64,000 nucleotides of DNA from Novosphingobium sp. CECT 9465 (GCF_920987055.1 NZ_CAKLBX010000001.1:1226501-1290500), one strand, 5' to 3'; shown: positions 52,422-63,590, counted from the stretch's first letter. Numbers and translations: made by a program. The notes: generated by a model not told the origin, from the letters alone.

Positions 52422-53740
52422 TCCCCGCCGCGCTCGCGCCGTTTGCGCTCCCACCATTCCAGCCTTCGCGCCACTTCGCGTTCGAACCCGCGCTCGACCG
52501 GGCGATAGTAGGTCTGCGGTGCCATGCCTTCGGGCCAGTAGTCTGCACCGGAGAAACCGTCCGGCGCATCATGGTCATAGGCATAGCCTGCGCCATAGCC
52601 GATGTCCTTCATCAGCTTGGTCGGCGCATTCAGGATGTTGGACGGTGGCGCCAGAGATCCGGTCTCACGCGCCGATTTCCACGCGGCCTTGTGTGCGGTG
52701 TAGGCTGCATTCGATTTGGGTGCCGTGGCGATATAGAGCAGCGCCTGCACGATCGCCAGTTCGCCTTCCGGGCTGCCGAGAAATTCGTAGGCATCCTTGG
52801 CGGCGAGGCATTGCACCAGGGCTTGCGGATCGGCCAGACCGATGTCCTCCACCGCCATGCGCACCAGCCGACGCAGCACGTATAGCGGTTCCTCGCCCGC
52901 CACCAGCATCCGCGCCATGTAATAGAGCGCCGCCTGCGGGTCCGATCCGCGCACACTTTTATGCAATGCCGAGATCAGGTTGTAATGCCCGTCGCGGTCC
53001 TTGTCGTACACCGCCACGCGCCGCATCAGGAACTTGCCCAGGCCTTCGGGGTCAAGCGGTGCGGGCAGCGATACGTCGAACAAGGTTTCGGCCTGATTGA
53101 GCAGGAACCGTCCGTCGCCATCGGCCGATGCCACCAATGCATCGCGCGCAGGCGGTGTAAGGGGGAGGCGCAGGCCGGTGATGGCCTCTGCACGCGCGAG
53201 GAGCGTACCGAGCGCGGTGGCATCCAGCCGATGCAGGATCAGCACTTGCGCGCGCGATAACAGCGCAGCATTCAGCGCAAAACTGGGGTTCTCGGTCGTC
53301 GCGCCGACCAGCGTGATCGTGCCGTTTTCGACCACCGGCAGAAAGCCATCCTGCTGCGCACGGTTGAAGCGGTGAATTTCATCCACGAACAGCAGCGTCC
53401 GGCGTCCGGCCAGCGCCATGGCCTCCGCTTCGGCAAACACCTTCTTGAGGTCTGCTACACCGGAAAACACCGCGCTGATGGCTATATAACGCATGCCCAC
53501 CGCTTCGGCGAGCAGGCGGGCGATGCTGGTCTTGCCGGTCCCTGGCGGACCCCACAGGATCATCGAGGTCAGCTTGCCCGCGGCCACCGTCCGTCCGATG
53601 GCGCCGTCCGGTCCGGTCAGGTGGTCCTGGCCGATCACGTCCGACAAATCGCGCGGCCGCAGCCGGTCAGCCAGCGGCGCTTCGGCGCTGGCGGCGGGCG
53701 GGGGTCGGTCCTGCGGTTGCGGGGCGAAAAGGTCGGCCAT
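52418..53740 (-). CDS. rarA: Replication-associated recombination protein A (RarA/MgsA)
   Basis: A 440-residue AAA+ ATPase acting at stalled replication forks. Walker A is LWGPPGTGKTSIARLL, Walker B LLFVDEIHRFNRAQQD and sensor 1 GATTENPSF. The C-terminal tetramerisation domain includes GSDPQAALYYMARML and AVEDIGLADP. ATG 53740 (MADLFAPQPQ) is the usual start. It overlaps the DUF429-like gene. Confidence 0.93.
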   Translation of the reverse strand: MADLFAPQPQDRPPPAASAEAPLADRLRPRDLSDVIGQDHLTGPDGAIGRTVAAGKLTSMILWGPPGTGKTSIARLLAEAVGMRYIAISAVFSGVADLKKVFAEAEAMALAGRRTLLFVDEIHRFNRAQQDGFLPVVENGTITLVGATTENPSFALNAALLSRAQVLILHRLDATALGTLLARAEAITGLRLPLTPPARDALVASADGDGRFLLNQAETLFDVSLPAPLDPEGLGKFLMRRVAVYDKDRDGHYNLISALHKSVRGSDPQAALYYMARMLVAGEEPLYVLRRLVRMAVEDIGLADPQALVQCLAAKDAYEFLGSPEGELAIVQALLYIATAPKSNAAYTAHKAAWKSARETGSLAPPSNILNAPTKLMKDIGYGAGYAYDHDAPDGFSGADYWPEGMAPQTYYRPVERGFEREVARRLEWWERKRRERGGE

Positions 53741-53800
53741 TGACGAAGGAGATAGGCACCTGCGCAAAAAATTGCATCAGCCTCTTGCACGGATAAATCA

Positions 53801-53812
53801 AAGATATATCTT
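53801..53812. promoter_or_regulatory. Palindrome before the PadR gene
   Basis: AAGATATATCTT is a perfect 12-bp palindrome, 26 bp upstream of the PadR start. It is a candidate autoregulatory operator and may overlap the promoter. Confidence 0.45.
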
Positions 53813-53838
53813 AGAGCCATCGAGCAAGAGGAAATCAC

Positions 53839-54510
53839 ATGCAATTCGAACATGGCCGTCATGCGCGCGGCTGCAATGGAGCAGATCGGCGTACTGCGAA
53901 ACTGGCGGCCATGATCGCCGGGCGCTTCGGTGGCGACGGTCCTTTCGGAAGTGGCGGTCCCTTTGGTGAAGGGGGACCCTTCGGCGGAGGGGCGCCATTT
54001 GGTGGTCGTGGCGGAATGGGTGGCCGGGGCGGTGGCAAGCGCCGAAGCGGTGCGCGTATGTTCGCAGGCGGCGAACTGCGGCTGCTTCTGCTCCACCTTG
54101 TCAGCCAACAGCCGCGCCACGGCTATGACCTGATCCGGGCGGTGGGCGATCTGGCGGGCGGTGAATATGCGCCAAGTCCCGGTGTCGTTTATCCCACGCT
54201 CGCGCTGCTGGTCGATGAAGGACTGATCGTCGAGGAAGCTGAAGCTGGTCCGCGAAAGGCCTTTGCCGCAACCGAGGCGGGTTGCACGGAGCTTGCCGAA
54301 AAGTCCGAAGAAATCGCGGGCATCCTTGCGCGGCTCAAGGCAGTGGGTGATCAGCGCGAACGGTCCGAAAGTCCGCCGGTTCGCCGCGCGATGGGCAATC
54401 TTCACGCCGTCCTGCGCAATCGTGCGATGGCGGAAGGATTTTCCACCGAAACCGCGCACACTATTGCAGATATTCTGGATGAAGCCGCCCGCAGGATCGA
54501 GCGCCTTTGA
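53839..54510 (+). CDS. PadR-family regulator with Gly/Phe-rich N-terminal extension
   Basis: A 223-residue PadR regulator. The winged-helix domain starts near residue 75 (GELRLLLLHLVSQQPRHGYD) and includes SPGVVYPTLALLVDEGLIVE. A C-terminal helical dimerisation segment follows. Residues about 30-70 form a low-complexity stretch with repeated GPFG/GGPFG and GGRGG units. It is divergent from rarA. Confidence 0.85.
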   Translation: MQFEHGRHARGCNGADRRTAKLAAMIAGRFGGDGPFGSGGPFGEGGPFGGGAPFGGRGGMGGRGGGKRRSGARMFAGGELRLLLLHLVSQQPRHGYDLIRAVGDLAGGEYAPSPGVVYPTLALLVDEGLIVEEAEAGPRKAFAATEAGCTELAEKSEEIAGILARLKAVGDQRERSESPPVRRAMGNLHAVLRNRAMAEGFSTETAHTIADILDEAARRIERL

Positions 54511-54596
54511 TGCTTCACGAATCCGCTCTCTCACGCCGCTTTGAGGATGGAGTCGTCCATGGTATCTTGCTCCCGCAAGCAACCGGGAGAGGTCCC

Positions 54597-55049
54597 ATGG
54601 ACAACCTGCAATCGCCACCTGCCAAAACGCCGGCACACCTCTGGGCCGTCGGCGTCATCAGCCTCTTGTGGAACAGCTTTGGCTGCATCGATTACACGAT
54701 GAGCAAGCTTGATCCGGTCGGCTACATGCAGTCGGTGGGCATGGGGGAGGCGGAAATTGCCTATATGGGAACCTTGCCAGCGTGGCTCAGCGTGTTCTGG
54801 GCCATCGGGGTGTGGGGTTCGCTGCTTGGTTCGATCCTGCTGCTGATGCGATCGGAATGGGCTGTTACTGCCTTTGGCGTATCGCTGATCGGCCTCGCCG
54901 TCAGCCAGGTGTACCAGTTTACCGACAGTTCGATGCCCGCATCGATGCACAGCGGCGCGATGCTGGGAATGACCGCGGTGATCTGGGCGTCGCTGCTGTT
55001 CTTCCTGTGGTACGCCAGCCGCATGAAAGCCGCTGGCGTGTTGCGCTGA
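54597..55049 (+). CDS. Hypothetical membrane protein, four predicted helices
   Basis: A 150-residue inner-membrane protein with hydrophobic segments near HLWAVGVISLLWNSFGC, LPAWLSVFWAIGVWGSLLG, WAVTAFGVSLIGLAVSQVY and MTAVIWASLLFFLWY. I recognise no named family. ATG 54597 has GGGAGAGG upstream. It follows the PadR gene by 86 bp and may be its target, which is inference. Confidence 0.7.
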   Translation: MDNLQSPPAKTPAHLWAVGVISLLWNSFGCIDYTMSKLDPVGYMQSVGMGEAEIAYMGTLPAWLSVFWAIGVWGSLLGSILLLMRSEWAVTAFGVSLIGLAVSQVYQFTDSSMPASMHSGAMLGMTAVIWASLLFFLWYASRMKAAGVLR

Positions 55050-55050
55050 C

Positions 55051-56241
55051 TTATTTCGCGCGCCGTTGCGCCTTCTGGCGCACCAGCCTCAAATACGTGT
55101 CCGCAACCGCCTGGTTGATGCGATCCCATGAAAACTCAAGGCTGCGCTCTTCCCCAGCAGCGCCGTGACGCGCGCGCAAGTCTGCATCCTGTGCATAGCT
55201 GCGCAGCGCTTCGGCAAACTGGCGCACCGCGCCCGGCGCTATCAGCCGCCCCGATACGCCATCGTCAACCAGGCTTTGGCTGCCGGTCGCCGCAGCGGCC
55301 ACGACAGGAACACCGCAGGCCATGGCTTCGAGCGTGACGTTGCCGAACGTCTCGGTGACAGACGGGTTGAACAGCACGTCCATGCTTGCCACCGCCCGGC
55401 CAAGATCCGCGCCGCCCTGAAACCCGACGAATACCGCTTCGGGCAGGCGCGCGGTAAACCAGTCGCGCGCGGGGCCTTCGCCGACGACGATGACCTTGTG
55501 TTTTACGCCCTTGCGCTGGAGCTGGTCGATCGAGTCCGAGAACACGTCCAGACCCTTTTCCATGACCAGCCGGCCCAGGAAGCCGATTGCCACGTCATCG
55601 TCAGCGATTCCGAACGACCGCCGCCATTCAAGGCTGCGCGCGGCAGGGTTGAACACGTCGCGATCCACCCCGCGTGACCAGATGTCGATATCATAGTTCA
55701 TGCGCTGGTCGCGCAGCACTTGTGCCATTGATTCAGACGGGGCGACCAGCGCATCGCAACGCCGGTAGAAGCGCCGCATCAGCGCTTCTACGATGGGTTC
55801 GGCCCAGGCCATGTTGTAATAGCGAAAGTAGGTTTCGAAGCGGGTGTGGACCGAAGCGAGGATGGGAAGCTTGCGGTGCCGCGCCCAGGAAACCGCCCGA
55901 TGGGCCACCACATCAGGCGATGACACGTGCACCACATGCGGATCGAACGCTGCCAGATCACGGCGAACGCGAGGGCTTAGGGAGAGCGGGAAGCGGTATT
56001 CGGCGCGGCCCGGAATGGCGAACGAGGGCAGCCCGACCAGCGTGCCGGTCGCCGGGAATGCCGGGTTCTCAACCTTGGGTGCATAGACCCGCACATCGGC
56101 ACCCTGCCGCAGCATGTAACCGACCAGCCGGTTGAGCGCCTGATTGGCGCCATCGCGGACATAATTGTAGTTTCCGCTGAACAGCGCCACGCGCAAACCG
56201 GAAAAGCTGGTGGGGTGTGCCGGGGCGATCAGAGTGTTCAT
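55051..56241 (-). CDS. Glycosyltransferase family 1 (GT4-type)
   Basis: A 396-residue GT-B glycosyltransferase. The N-terminal LRVALFSGNYNYVRDGANQA and PHVVHVSSPDVVAHRAV form the acceptor domain. The C-terminal donor site is IGFLGRLVMEKGLDVF and NPSVTETFGNVTLEAMACGV with the EX7E-type Glu pair. It resembles mannosyltransferases acting on lipid carriers. ATG 56253 is an alternative start. It is convergent with the membrane protein, one base apart. Confidence 0.84.
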   Translation of the reverse strand: MNTLIAPAHPTSFSGLRVALFSGNYNYVRDGANQALNRLVGYMLRQGADVRVYAPKVENPAFPATGTLVGLPSFAIPGRAEYRFPLSLSPRVRRDLAAFDPHVVHVSSPDVVAHRAVSWARHRKLPILASVHTRFETYFRYYNMAWAEPIVEALMRRFYRRCDALVAPSESMAQVLRDQRMNYDIDIWSRGVDRDVFNPAARSLEWRRSFGIADDDVAIGFLGRLVMEKGLDVFSDSIDQLQRKGVKHKVIVVGEGPARDWFTARLPEAVFVGFQGGADLGRAVASMDVLFNPSVTETFGNVTLEAMACGVPVVAAAATGSQSLVDDGVSGRLIAPGAVRQFAEALRSYAQDADLRARHGAAGEERSLEFSWDRINQAVADTYLRLVRQKAQRRAK

Positions 56242-56430
56242 CGCCCCGCCCATAGCCCCGTTCCGGCTGGTTGGCGAGACACCGGGTTCCCGAAAATTTG
56301 ACGCCCGCCTTGGTCGACCTTCGCCGATCCGGTTCAAATTTCCGTCAAAAAACTATCTTGTCAGGAAACCATCGGGCGCCTCGACAGTTAACGCAACAAT
56401 CGCCTCAGGGCGCTAACATGAGGAATTCCA

Positions 56431-57285
56431 ATGAGAAATCGCACCCGTTTCGCGTGGCCCGTTGTCATGTCTGCCGCACTCGCGGCCGTTCCCGCGCTCG
56501 CGCAGGAAGCCGCTCCTGGCGAATGGGATCGCGACAGTCACTTCAGCGGCATTTATGTGCAGGGCTTCGGCGGCCTTGGTATGGTGGGTGAGAACGGCAA
56601 CACCTTCGATTTCGATACCAACCGTGACGGCGATTACGATGAGCAGGTAACGACGCTGGGCGGGGCCAATGCCTTCTCGCCCGGCTTCTGCAACGGTGCC
56701 AAGGGACCTTCGCGCACTGCTGGCTGTGCGCCGGACAAGGCCGGGGCCGAATATGGCGCGCGCATCGGTTTTGACGCACGTTCGGGCAACATCGTGTTCG
56801 GCGGCCTGCTCGAAGGATCGCGCAACGATTCGATCGATCGCTCCACCGCATTCAGCACGACTCCGGCATTTTACAAGATCGCCCGTTCGGTGGACTACGC
56901 CATCTCGGCGCGCGGGCGTGTCGGCTTCACTCCCGGCGGCGGCGCGCTGTTTTATGGCACTGGCGGTATCAGCTATGCCAAGATTGACCACGATTTCAGC
57001 ACCAGCAACACCGCCAACTCGTTCGCCGAAGTCAACGATGGCGATATGGTCTGGGGCTGGCAGGCCGGCGGCGGCACCGAGATCATGGTGACGAACAACG
57101 TCTCGCTCGGCCTCGAATACCTGTACAGCCGCTACAAGGATGACAAGTACAGCGTCGCGGTTGGTCCAGGCACGGCGCCTGCCACCAACCCGTTCCTGCT
57201 GAACGGCGGCGGCACCAACATGCGTATCCAGGACAAGTACCTTGATACTCATGCCCTACGCGCAACCGTAGGCTTCCGCTTCTGA
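56431..57285 (+). CDS. Outer-membrane beta-barrel protein (Omp25/OmpA-like)
   Basis: A 284-residue exported barrel with a signal peptide (VVMSAALAAVPALAQ) and alternating beta strands ending in the terminal Phe (ALRATVGFRF). SGIYVQGFGGLGMVG and VSLGLEYLYSRYKDDKYSV are typical of Omp25-like porins. The loop DTNRDGDYDEQ resembles a calcium-binding EF-type loop. A pair of Cys near residues 88-100 may form a disulfide. Two terminators follow. Confidence 0.82.
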   Translation: MRNRTRFAWPVVMSAALAAVPALAQEAAPGEWDRDSHFSGIYVQGFGGLGMVGENGNTFDFDTNRDGDYDEQVTTLGGANAFSPGFCNGAKGPSRTAGCAPDKAGAEYGARIGFDARSGNIVFGGLLEGSRNDSIDRSTAFSTTPAFYKIARSVDYAISARGRVGFTPGGGALFYGTGGISYAKIDHDFSTSNTANSFAEVNDGDMVWGWQAGGGTEIMVTNNVSLGLEYLYSRYKDDKYSVAVGPGTAPATNPFLLNGGGTNMRIQDKYLDTHALRATVGFRF

Positions 57286-57287
57286 TT

Positions 57288-57317
57288 GCCAACCCTTCCG
57301 GTTGCGGAAGGGTTGGC
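57288..57317 (+). terminator. Terminator hairpin after the Omp gene
   Basis: GCCAACCCTTCCG pairs with CGGAAGGGTTGGC across a 4-base loop, directly after the stop. A T-rich patch (CATTTTAG) follows about 10 bases later. Confidence 0.75.
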
Positions 57318-57346
57318 GAGACAGTCATTTTAGATCACTCAATCAA

Positions 57347-57369
57347 GGGCGGCCCCAAAAGGGCCGCCC
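57347..57369 (+). terminator. Second GC hairpin downstream of the Omp gene
   Basis: GGGCGGCCC pairs with GGGCCGCCC over a 5-base loop and is followed by TATTT. It likely backs up the first terminator. The next ~285 bases (57370-57654) hold no gene that I can support. Confidence 0.7.
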
Positions 57370-57654
57370 TATTTCGTGCACCGCCCGAAAACAGGCATCG
57401 GGATTGCGATGTCCCGTGTCTTCAGCCCGGATTTTACAGCCATCTGGCTCTAGGCAATGCGTCAATAACTATCGAAGATTTTCGCCGGTCTGCCTGACGC
57501 AATCCAGCGTAAGATCTACCTGTTCCATCAAAGGTTTGATCTCGCGAGCGGAAAAAGCTGGAATCGGCGGGCATCGACCCCTGCCAGCGCGTTCGTGGAC
57601 GATTCGACCAGGAAGGCAGCCGTCATCATTGGCATTCATGCGAATCCAGGATGA

Positions 57655-57689
57655 GATAAAAAAAGGGCGGCCTGTCGGGGCCGCCCTTT
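57655..57689 (-). terminator. Rho-independent terminator of typA
   Basis: On the minus strand AAAGGGCGGCCC-type arms (AAAGGGCGGCC with GGCCGCCCTTT, 6-base loop) are followed by a run of T residues, starting about 10 bases after the typA stop. This is a classic intrinsic terminator. Confidence 0.85.
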
Positions 57690-57698
57690 GCTTGTTCG

Positions 57699-59525
<1,827 letters not shown>

Positions 59526-59884
59526 GAAATGGCTTTCGGTTTGGATTCGCTCAGAGTTCGGCACAAGCGTGGCCCGCTCCGACTTCGGCGCGCGCTTACT
59601 CTTTCTTGTTCTTTGCGGCAAGCGCGGTGAGTCCAAAAGGCGCGCGCTTCGGGCGTGGTTTGCGGCAGTACGGTTGTCGCTACGGCATGGGCAGGCGATC
59701 CGGTTGCGACTGTGACCACTTTGCAACAGGGCGCGGGAATGCACGATAATCCGCCGATTCCGACCGCATTCACATTGTTCGCGGCTTCGGGCGGGATTAA
59801 TGGTGCGGTTAGGGAAATTGGATGTCCTCCCGGAAAGAGCACGCAAAGCGCCTTTGCCGGGCATAACAAAGGAATACCGGGATA
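59526..59884. other. Intergenic region between typA and the TonB receptor
   Basis: A 359-bp divergent gap. I see no gene with family support and no clear operator or RNA structure. It must carry the typA promoter and that of the TonB receptor. Confidence 0.5.
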
Positions 59885-59941
59885 ATGATGTCAAACCTTG
59901 CCGGTCGCACCGGTCGCGCTGCATTCCTGTTCAGCGCATGA
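59885..59941 (+). other. Signal-peptide start of the TonB receptor, cut by in-frame TGA
   Basis: ATGATG at 59885 opens MMSNLAGRTGRAAFLFSA and then meets TGA at 59939-59941. The same frame continues without break as GIALAVSGAAHAQ, a perfect end of a signal peptide, into the receptor. One base change in a sense codon (for example TGC, TGT or TGG to TGA) explains it, or a sequencing error. Confidence 0.75.
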
Positions 59942-60022
59942 GGAATTGCGCTCGCCGTTTCCGGGGCCGCCCACGCGCAGGCCGTCGCACCTGCCGCCGA
60001 GGAAGCACAGCCAGCGACCGAC

Positions 60023-62578
60023 ATGCCGGCTGAAACGGTTGACGGGAACGAGATCATCGTCACCGCATCCAAGCGCGAGCAGACCCTGCAGGACGTGCCC
60101 ATCGCGGTTTCGGTGACCAGCGGGGCGGCAATCGAGCGCGCGCAGATTCGCGATATCAAGGATTTGTCGTCGCTGGTGCCTTCGCTGCGGGTGAACCAGC
60201 TGCAAAGCTCGGCCAACACCAATTTCTACATCCGCGGTTTCGGCAACGGCGCCAACAACGCGGGCATCGAACCATCGGTGGGCCTGTTCGTGGATGGCGT
60301 GTACCGTTCGCGCTCGGCCGCGATGATCGCCGACCTGCCCGATGTGCAGCGTGTGGAAGTGCTGAAAGGTCCGCAGTCGACGCTGTTCGGCAAGAATGCC
60401 AGCGCGGGGGTGATCTCGATGGTCACGCGCAAGCCCCAGTTCGAACTGGGCGGCAATATCGAGGCGAGCTACGGCAATTTCGATGCGCTGGTGCTGAAAG
60501 GCGTGATCACCGGCCCGATTTCCGAAACCATCGCCGCCAGCATTGCCGGCGGGTACAACAAGCGTGACGGGTTTGTGGAGGATCGCGGTACGGGCGAGAA
60601 GGAGAACGAGCGCAACCGCTGGTTCGCGCGCGGGCAGATCCTGCTGGAGCCGAGCACTGCGTTGTCAGTGCGCCTGATCGGCGATTACAGCAAGATCGAT
60701 GAAAACTGCTGCGCTGTGGTCAACATCCGCCAGGCTGCCACGACAGGCGCGATCAAGGCGATCGGCGCGGGCCGGACCGTCGTCAACGAACCGGCGAACA
60801 TGTTCGACGATGTGATCTACAACAACCTTGCCTCGACCAACGAGATCGAGAACTGGGGGCTTTCGGGCCAGATCGATTACGAACTAGGGCCGATCAACCT
60901 CACCTCGATCACCGCCTATCGCCGCACCGACGCGGTGACCAACCAGGATTCGGATTTCACCGGGGTCGATCTGCTGGGCCGCAACTTCCAGAACCTGCGG
61001 CTCAAGACGTTTACCCAGGAATTCCGCGCCGCCACCAACTGGGACGGGCCGGTCAACGCCTTGCTGGGCGCATTCTATTTCAATGAGACGGTAGATCAGA
61101 CCAACGAAATCTCGTGGGGTGCAGACGCGCGGCCATATGCCAATCTGTTGATCCAGGGGGTTAGCGGTTGTGCGGTCGGCAGTCCGCGCTGCACCAGTGT
61201 GCCAGCACTCGAAGGACAACTTTCACAATTGGTCGGAACCAATCTTTCCGGCACATTCTTCCGTAACGGGCAAGGCCTCGACGAAGCCTACCGCCTCAAG
61301 AACGAAGCCTATTCCATCTTCGGACAGGTCGATTTCAAGATCGCAGACCGGCTTACGGTGACTGCCGGTCTCAACTACACGCACGATAGCAAGAAATACG
61401 CGACCAACACCGTATCGAACGATGTTTTCGCCGGGCTTGATTTCGTCGCGCTGGGCCGTGCAGGCGGAATCGCGCAAGGGCTGGCCGGTTTCGGCGTGAA
61501 TCCGACCAATGCGGCGGCGGTTCAGGCATTTGCCACCGCGCCCGCCACTGCGCCGATCTTCCAGGCGATTGTTGCCGGTGCCACCGCGGCTTCGACCAAT
61601 CCGGCACTCAATCCGCTGCTGGGCCTCACCCCGTTCCAGTTCTTCCCGCCGTTCCAGAACGTGCCCAACGCGGTGGAATCGGGCAAGATCAGCGATGGCG
61701 ATTTCAGCTATACGGCGCGGCTTGCGTGGGAGGTGACCGACACGGTCAACGTCTATGCAACTTATGCCACCGGCTACAAGGCCGCATCGATCAACCTTTC
61801 GCGCGACAGCCGCCCAAGCGGGGCCGATCTTGCCGCCTTGCGCGCGCAGAACCTGGCCGTCGCCAATGTCGGTGCGGGCAGCCGCTTTGCCGGGGCTGAG
61901 GATTCGACGCTTTACGAATTCGGTCTGAAGGGCAACTGGGGTGTGGCGTCTGCCAACTTCGCGGTGTTCAAGCAGTCGATCAAGGGGTTCCAGTCGAACA
62001 TCTTCACCGGCACCGGCTTCTTCCTTGCCAACGCGGGCAAGCAATCGGCGTTCGGCATCGAATTTGACGGTTCGGTCCGTCCGGTCGAGGAGCTGACGCT
62101 ATCAGTGGCGATGACCTATCTCGATCCCAAGTATGACGAGTTTCAGCTTTCGGCCTTCGGTGATCTCAGCGGGTCGCGTCCGGCCGGTGTCTCGCCGCTT
62201 TCGACCACGCTGGCGCTGGATTACAATCAGCCGGTCGGTGGCGGCAACCGCGTCATCCTGCACCTCGATTATCACTATGAAGCGCCGTTCCAGCTGGTCG
62301 AAGGCCTGCCCAATCTGATCTTCCGCAATCCCGATGGCACAGCCAACGTCAGCCAGGCACTTGCTGCGGCGCGTGAATTCAAGCAGGAAATCAACGATGT
62401 GAACGCATCGCTGACTTTCGCCATGGAAAATGGCCTGTCGCTCTCGGTCTGGGGCCGCAACCTGCTCGACAACCGCAACCTCCTCCAGATATTCGACAGC
62501 CCCGCCCAGCAAGGCTCGCTCTCTGGCTACCCGAACCAGCCGCGCACTTATGGCGTTTCGGCCCGGTTCCAGTTCTGA
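60023..62578 (+). CDS. TonB-dependent receptor, signal peptide disrupted
   Basis: An otherwise complete receptor of about 850 residues from the first downstream ATG. It has the TonB box NEIIVTASKREQTLQDVPIA, plug motifs (LSSLVPSLRVNQLQSS, YIRGFGNG, VEVLKGPQSTLFGKNASAG) and a barrel ending TYGVSARFQF. The natural start is the ATG at 59885, but an in-frame TGA at 59939 interrupts the signal peptide. Starting at 60023 gives a protein without export signal. It is therefore a recent pseudogene, a readthrough case or an assembly error. Ligand unknown. Confidence 0.8.
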   Translation: MPAETVDGNEIIVTASKREQTLQDVPIAVSVTSGAAIERAQIRDIKDLSSLVPSLRVNQLQSSANTNFYIRGFGNGANNAGIEPSVGLFVDGVYRSRSAAMIADLPDVQRVEVLKGPQSTLFGKNASAGVISMVTRKPQFELGGNIEASYGNFDALVLKGVITGPISETIAASIAGGYNKRDGFVEDRGTGEKENERNRWFARGQILLEPSTALSVRLIGDYSKIDENCCAVVNIRQAATTGAIKAIGAGRTVVNEPANMFDDVIYNNLASTNEIENWGLSGQIDYELGPINLTSITAYRRTDAVTNQDSDFTGVDLLGRNFQNLRLKTFTQEFRAATNWDGPVNALLGAFYFNETVDQTNEISWGADARPYANLLIQGVSGCAVGSPRCTSVPALEGQLSQLVGTNLSGTFFRNGQGLDEAYRLKNEAYSIFGQVDFKIADRLTVTAGLNYTHDSKKYATNTVSNDVFAGLDFVALGRAGGIAQGLAGFGVNPTNAAAVQAFATAPATAPIFQAIVAGATAASTNPALNPLLGLTPFQFFPPFQNVPNAVESGKISDGDFSYTARLAWEVTDTVNVYATYATGYKAASINLSRDSRPSGADLAALRAQNLAVANVGAGSRFAGAEDSTLYEFGLKGNWGVASANFAVFKQSIKGFQSNIFTGTGFFLANAGKQSAFGIEFDGSVRPVEELTLSVAMTYLDPKYDEFQLSAFGDLSGSRPAGVSPLSTTLALDYNQPVGGGNRVILHLDYHYEAPFQLVEGLPNLIFRNPDGTANVSQALAAAREFKQEINDVNASLTFAMENGLSLSVWGRNLLDNRNLLQIFDSPAQQGSLSGYPNQPRTYGVSARFQF

Positions 62579-62606
62579 TTGCGCATACTCACCGTTTCGG
62601 AGGGAG

Positions 62607-62630
62607 AAGGGGGCTTCACGGCCCCTTTTT
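62607..62630 (+). terminator. Intrinsic terminator after the TonB receptor
   Basis: AAGGGG pairs with CCCCTT around a short loop and is followed by T residues (CCCCTTTTTCTT). It lies 29 bp after the stop. Confidence 0.7.
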
Positions 62631-62717
62631 CTTGCCGTCGACGCTTGCAGGAGAAACCAATTCGTGGTCCCTTCTGCAACTTCGCGTGACATACGCGGCA
62701 CTACAAGGGGGAATGAA

Positions 62718-63134
62718 ATGGAATGGATGCTGATGCCGTATCGGCGTTATGCCGATTTTTCCGGGCGCTCGCGGCGCAAGGAATACTGGATGTTCGTGCT
62801 GTTCACTTTCCTTGTCGTGGCGGTATCCATGATCCTGATGTTTGCCGGTGGCATGAATCTTGATGAAGAAGGACAATCGCAGCCCGGAGCGTTGTTCTGG
62901 CTCGGCGCGGCGATCCTTGGAATATGGGGAATCGGCACTTTTATTCCATCAATCGCGGTGCAGGTGCGACGCTTTCACGATCAGGACAAGTCGGGTTGGA
63001 TGGTCCTTTTGGGCCTCATCCCGTATGTAGGCAGCCTGATCGTATTCATCTTCATGTGCATTGAAGGTACGCGCGGCTCAAACCGTTTCGGCCCGGACCC
63101 GAAGAACCCGACCGACGCCGACGTGTTCGGCTGA
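62718..63134 (+). CDS. DUF805 membrane protein, copy 1
   Basis: A 138-residue DUF805 protein with about three to four membrane helices. Family strings are YRRYADFSGRSRRKEYWMF, AVQVRRFHDQDKSGWMVLL and EGTRGSNRFGPDPKNP. Function unknown. AAGGGGGA precedes the ATG. The next gene is a paralogue. Confidence 0.88.
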   Translation: MEWMLMPYRRYADFSGRSRRKEYWMFVLFTFLVVAVSMILMFAGGMNLDEEGQSQPGALFWLGAAILGIWGIGTFIPSIAVQVRRFHDQDKSGWMVLLGLIPYVGSLIVFIFMCIEGTRGSNRFGPDPKNPTDADVFG

Positions 63135-63152
63135 TCTGTTCCGAGGTCTGCC

Positions 63153-63569
63153 ATGAACTGGATGATCCTGCCCTATCGCCGCTATGCCGAATTTTCGGGG
63201 CGATCGCGCCGTCGCGAATACTGGAGCTTCGCGCTGTTCTATTTCATCGCGATGATCGTGCTGAACGCGCTGTTCGGGACGAATGATCTGGAAAGCGGCA
63301 ATGGCGCGTTCGTCTATGGCAGTCGGCTCGTAGGCGCGGGCGGGTGGATCGGTGGATTGTTCTGGCTGGTCAGCATCGTGCCGGGTCTCGCCGTATCAAT
63401 CCGTCGGCTGCACGATCAGGACCGTACAGGCTGGCTCCTGCTGCTGTGGCTGATCCCGTTCTTCGGCTGGTTCGCGCTTTTCGTGCTGATGTGCCTCGAT
63501 GGCACACGCGGCCCTAACCGCTTCGGACCGGACCCGAAGAACCCGACGCCGGTGGACGTGTTTCGCTGA
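63153..63569 (+). CDS. DUF805 membrane protein, copy 2
   Basis: A 138-residue paralogue of the preceding gene, 18 bp downstream, with YRRYAEFSGRSRRREYWSF, SIRRLHDQDRTGWLLLL and DGTRGPNRFGPDPKNP. Equal length and matching ends show a tandem duplication. It is convergent with the permease gene. Confidence 0.88.
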   Translation: MNWMILPYRRYAEFSGRSRRREYWSFALFYFIAMIVLNALFGTNDLESGNGAFVYGSRLVGAGGWIGGLFWLVSIVPGLAVSIRRLHDQDRTGWLLLLWLIPFFGWFALFVLMCLDGTRGPNRFGPDPKNPTPVDVFR

Positions 63570-63590
63570 GGGCTGGGGTGGGCACTTTTC

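Noticed and set aside
59939..59941. TGA as selenocysteine codon in the TonB receptor
   Set aside because: It lies in a cleaved signal peptide, and no SECIS-like hairpin is apparent; nonsense mutation or sequence error is simpler.
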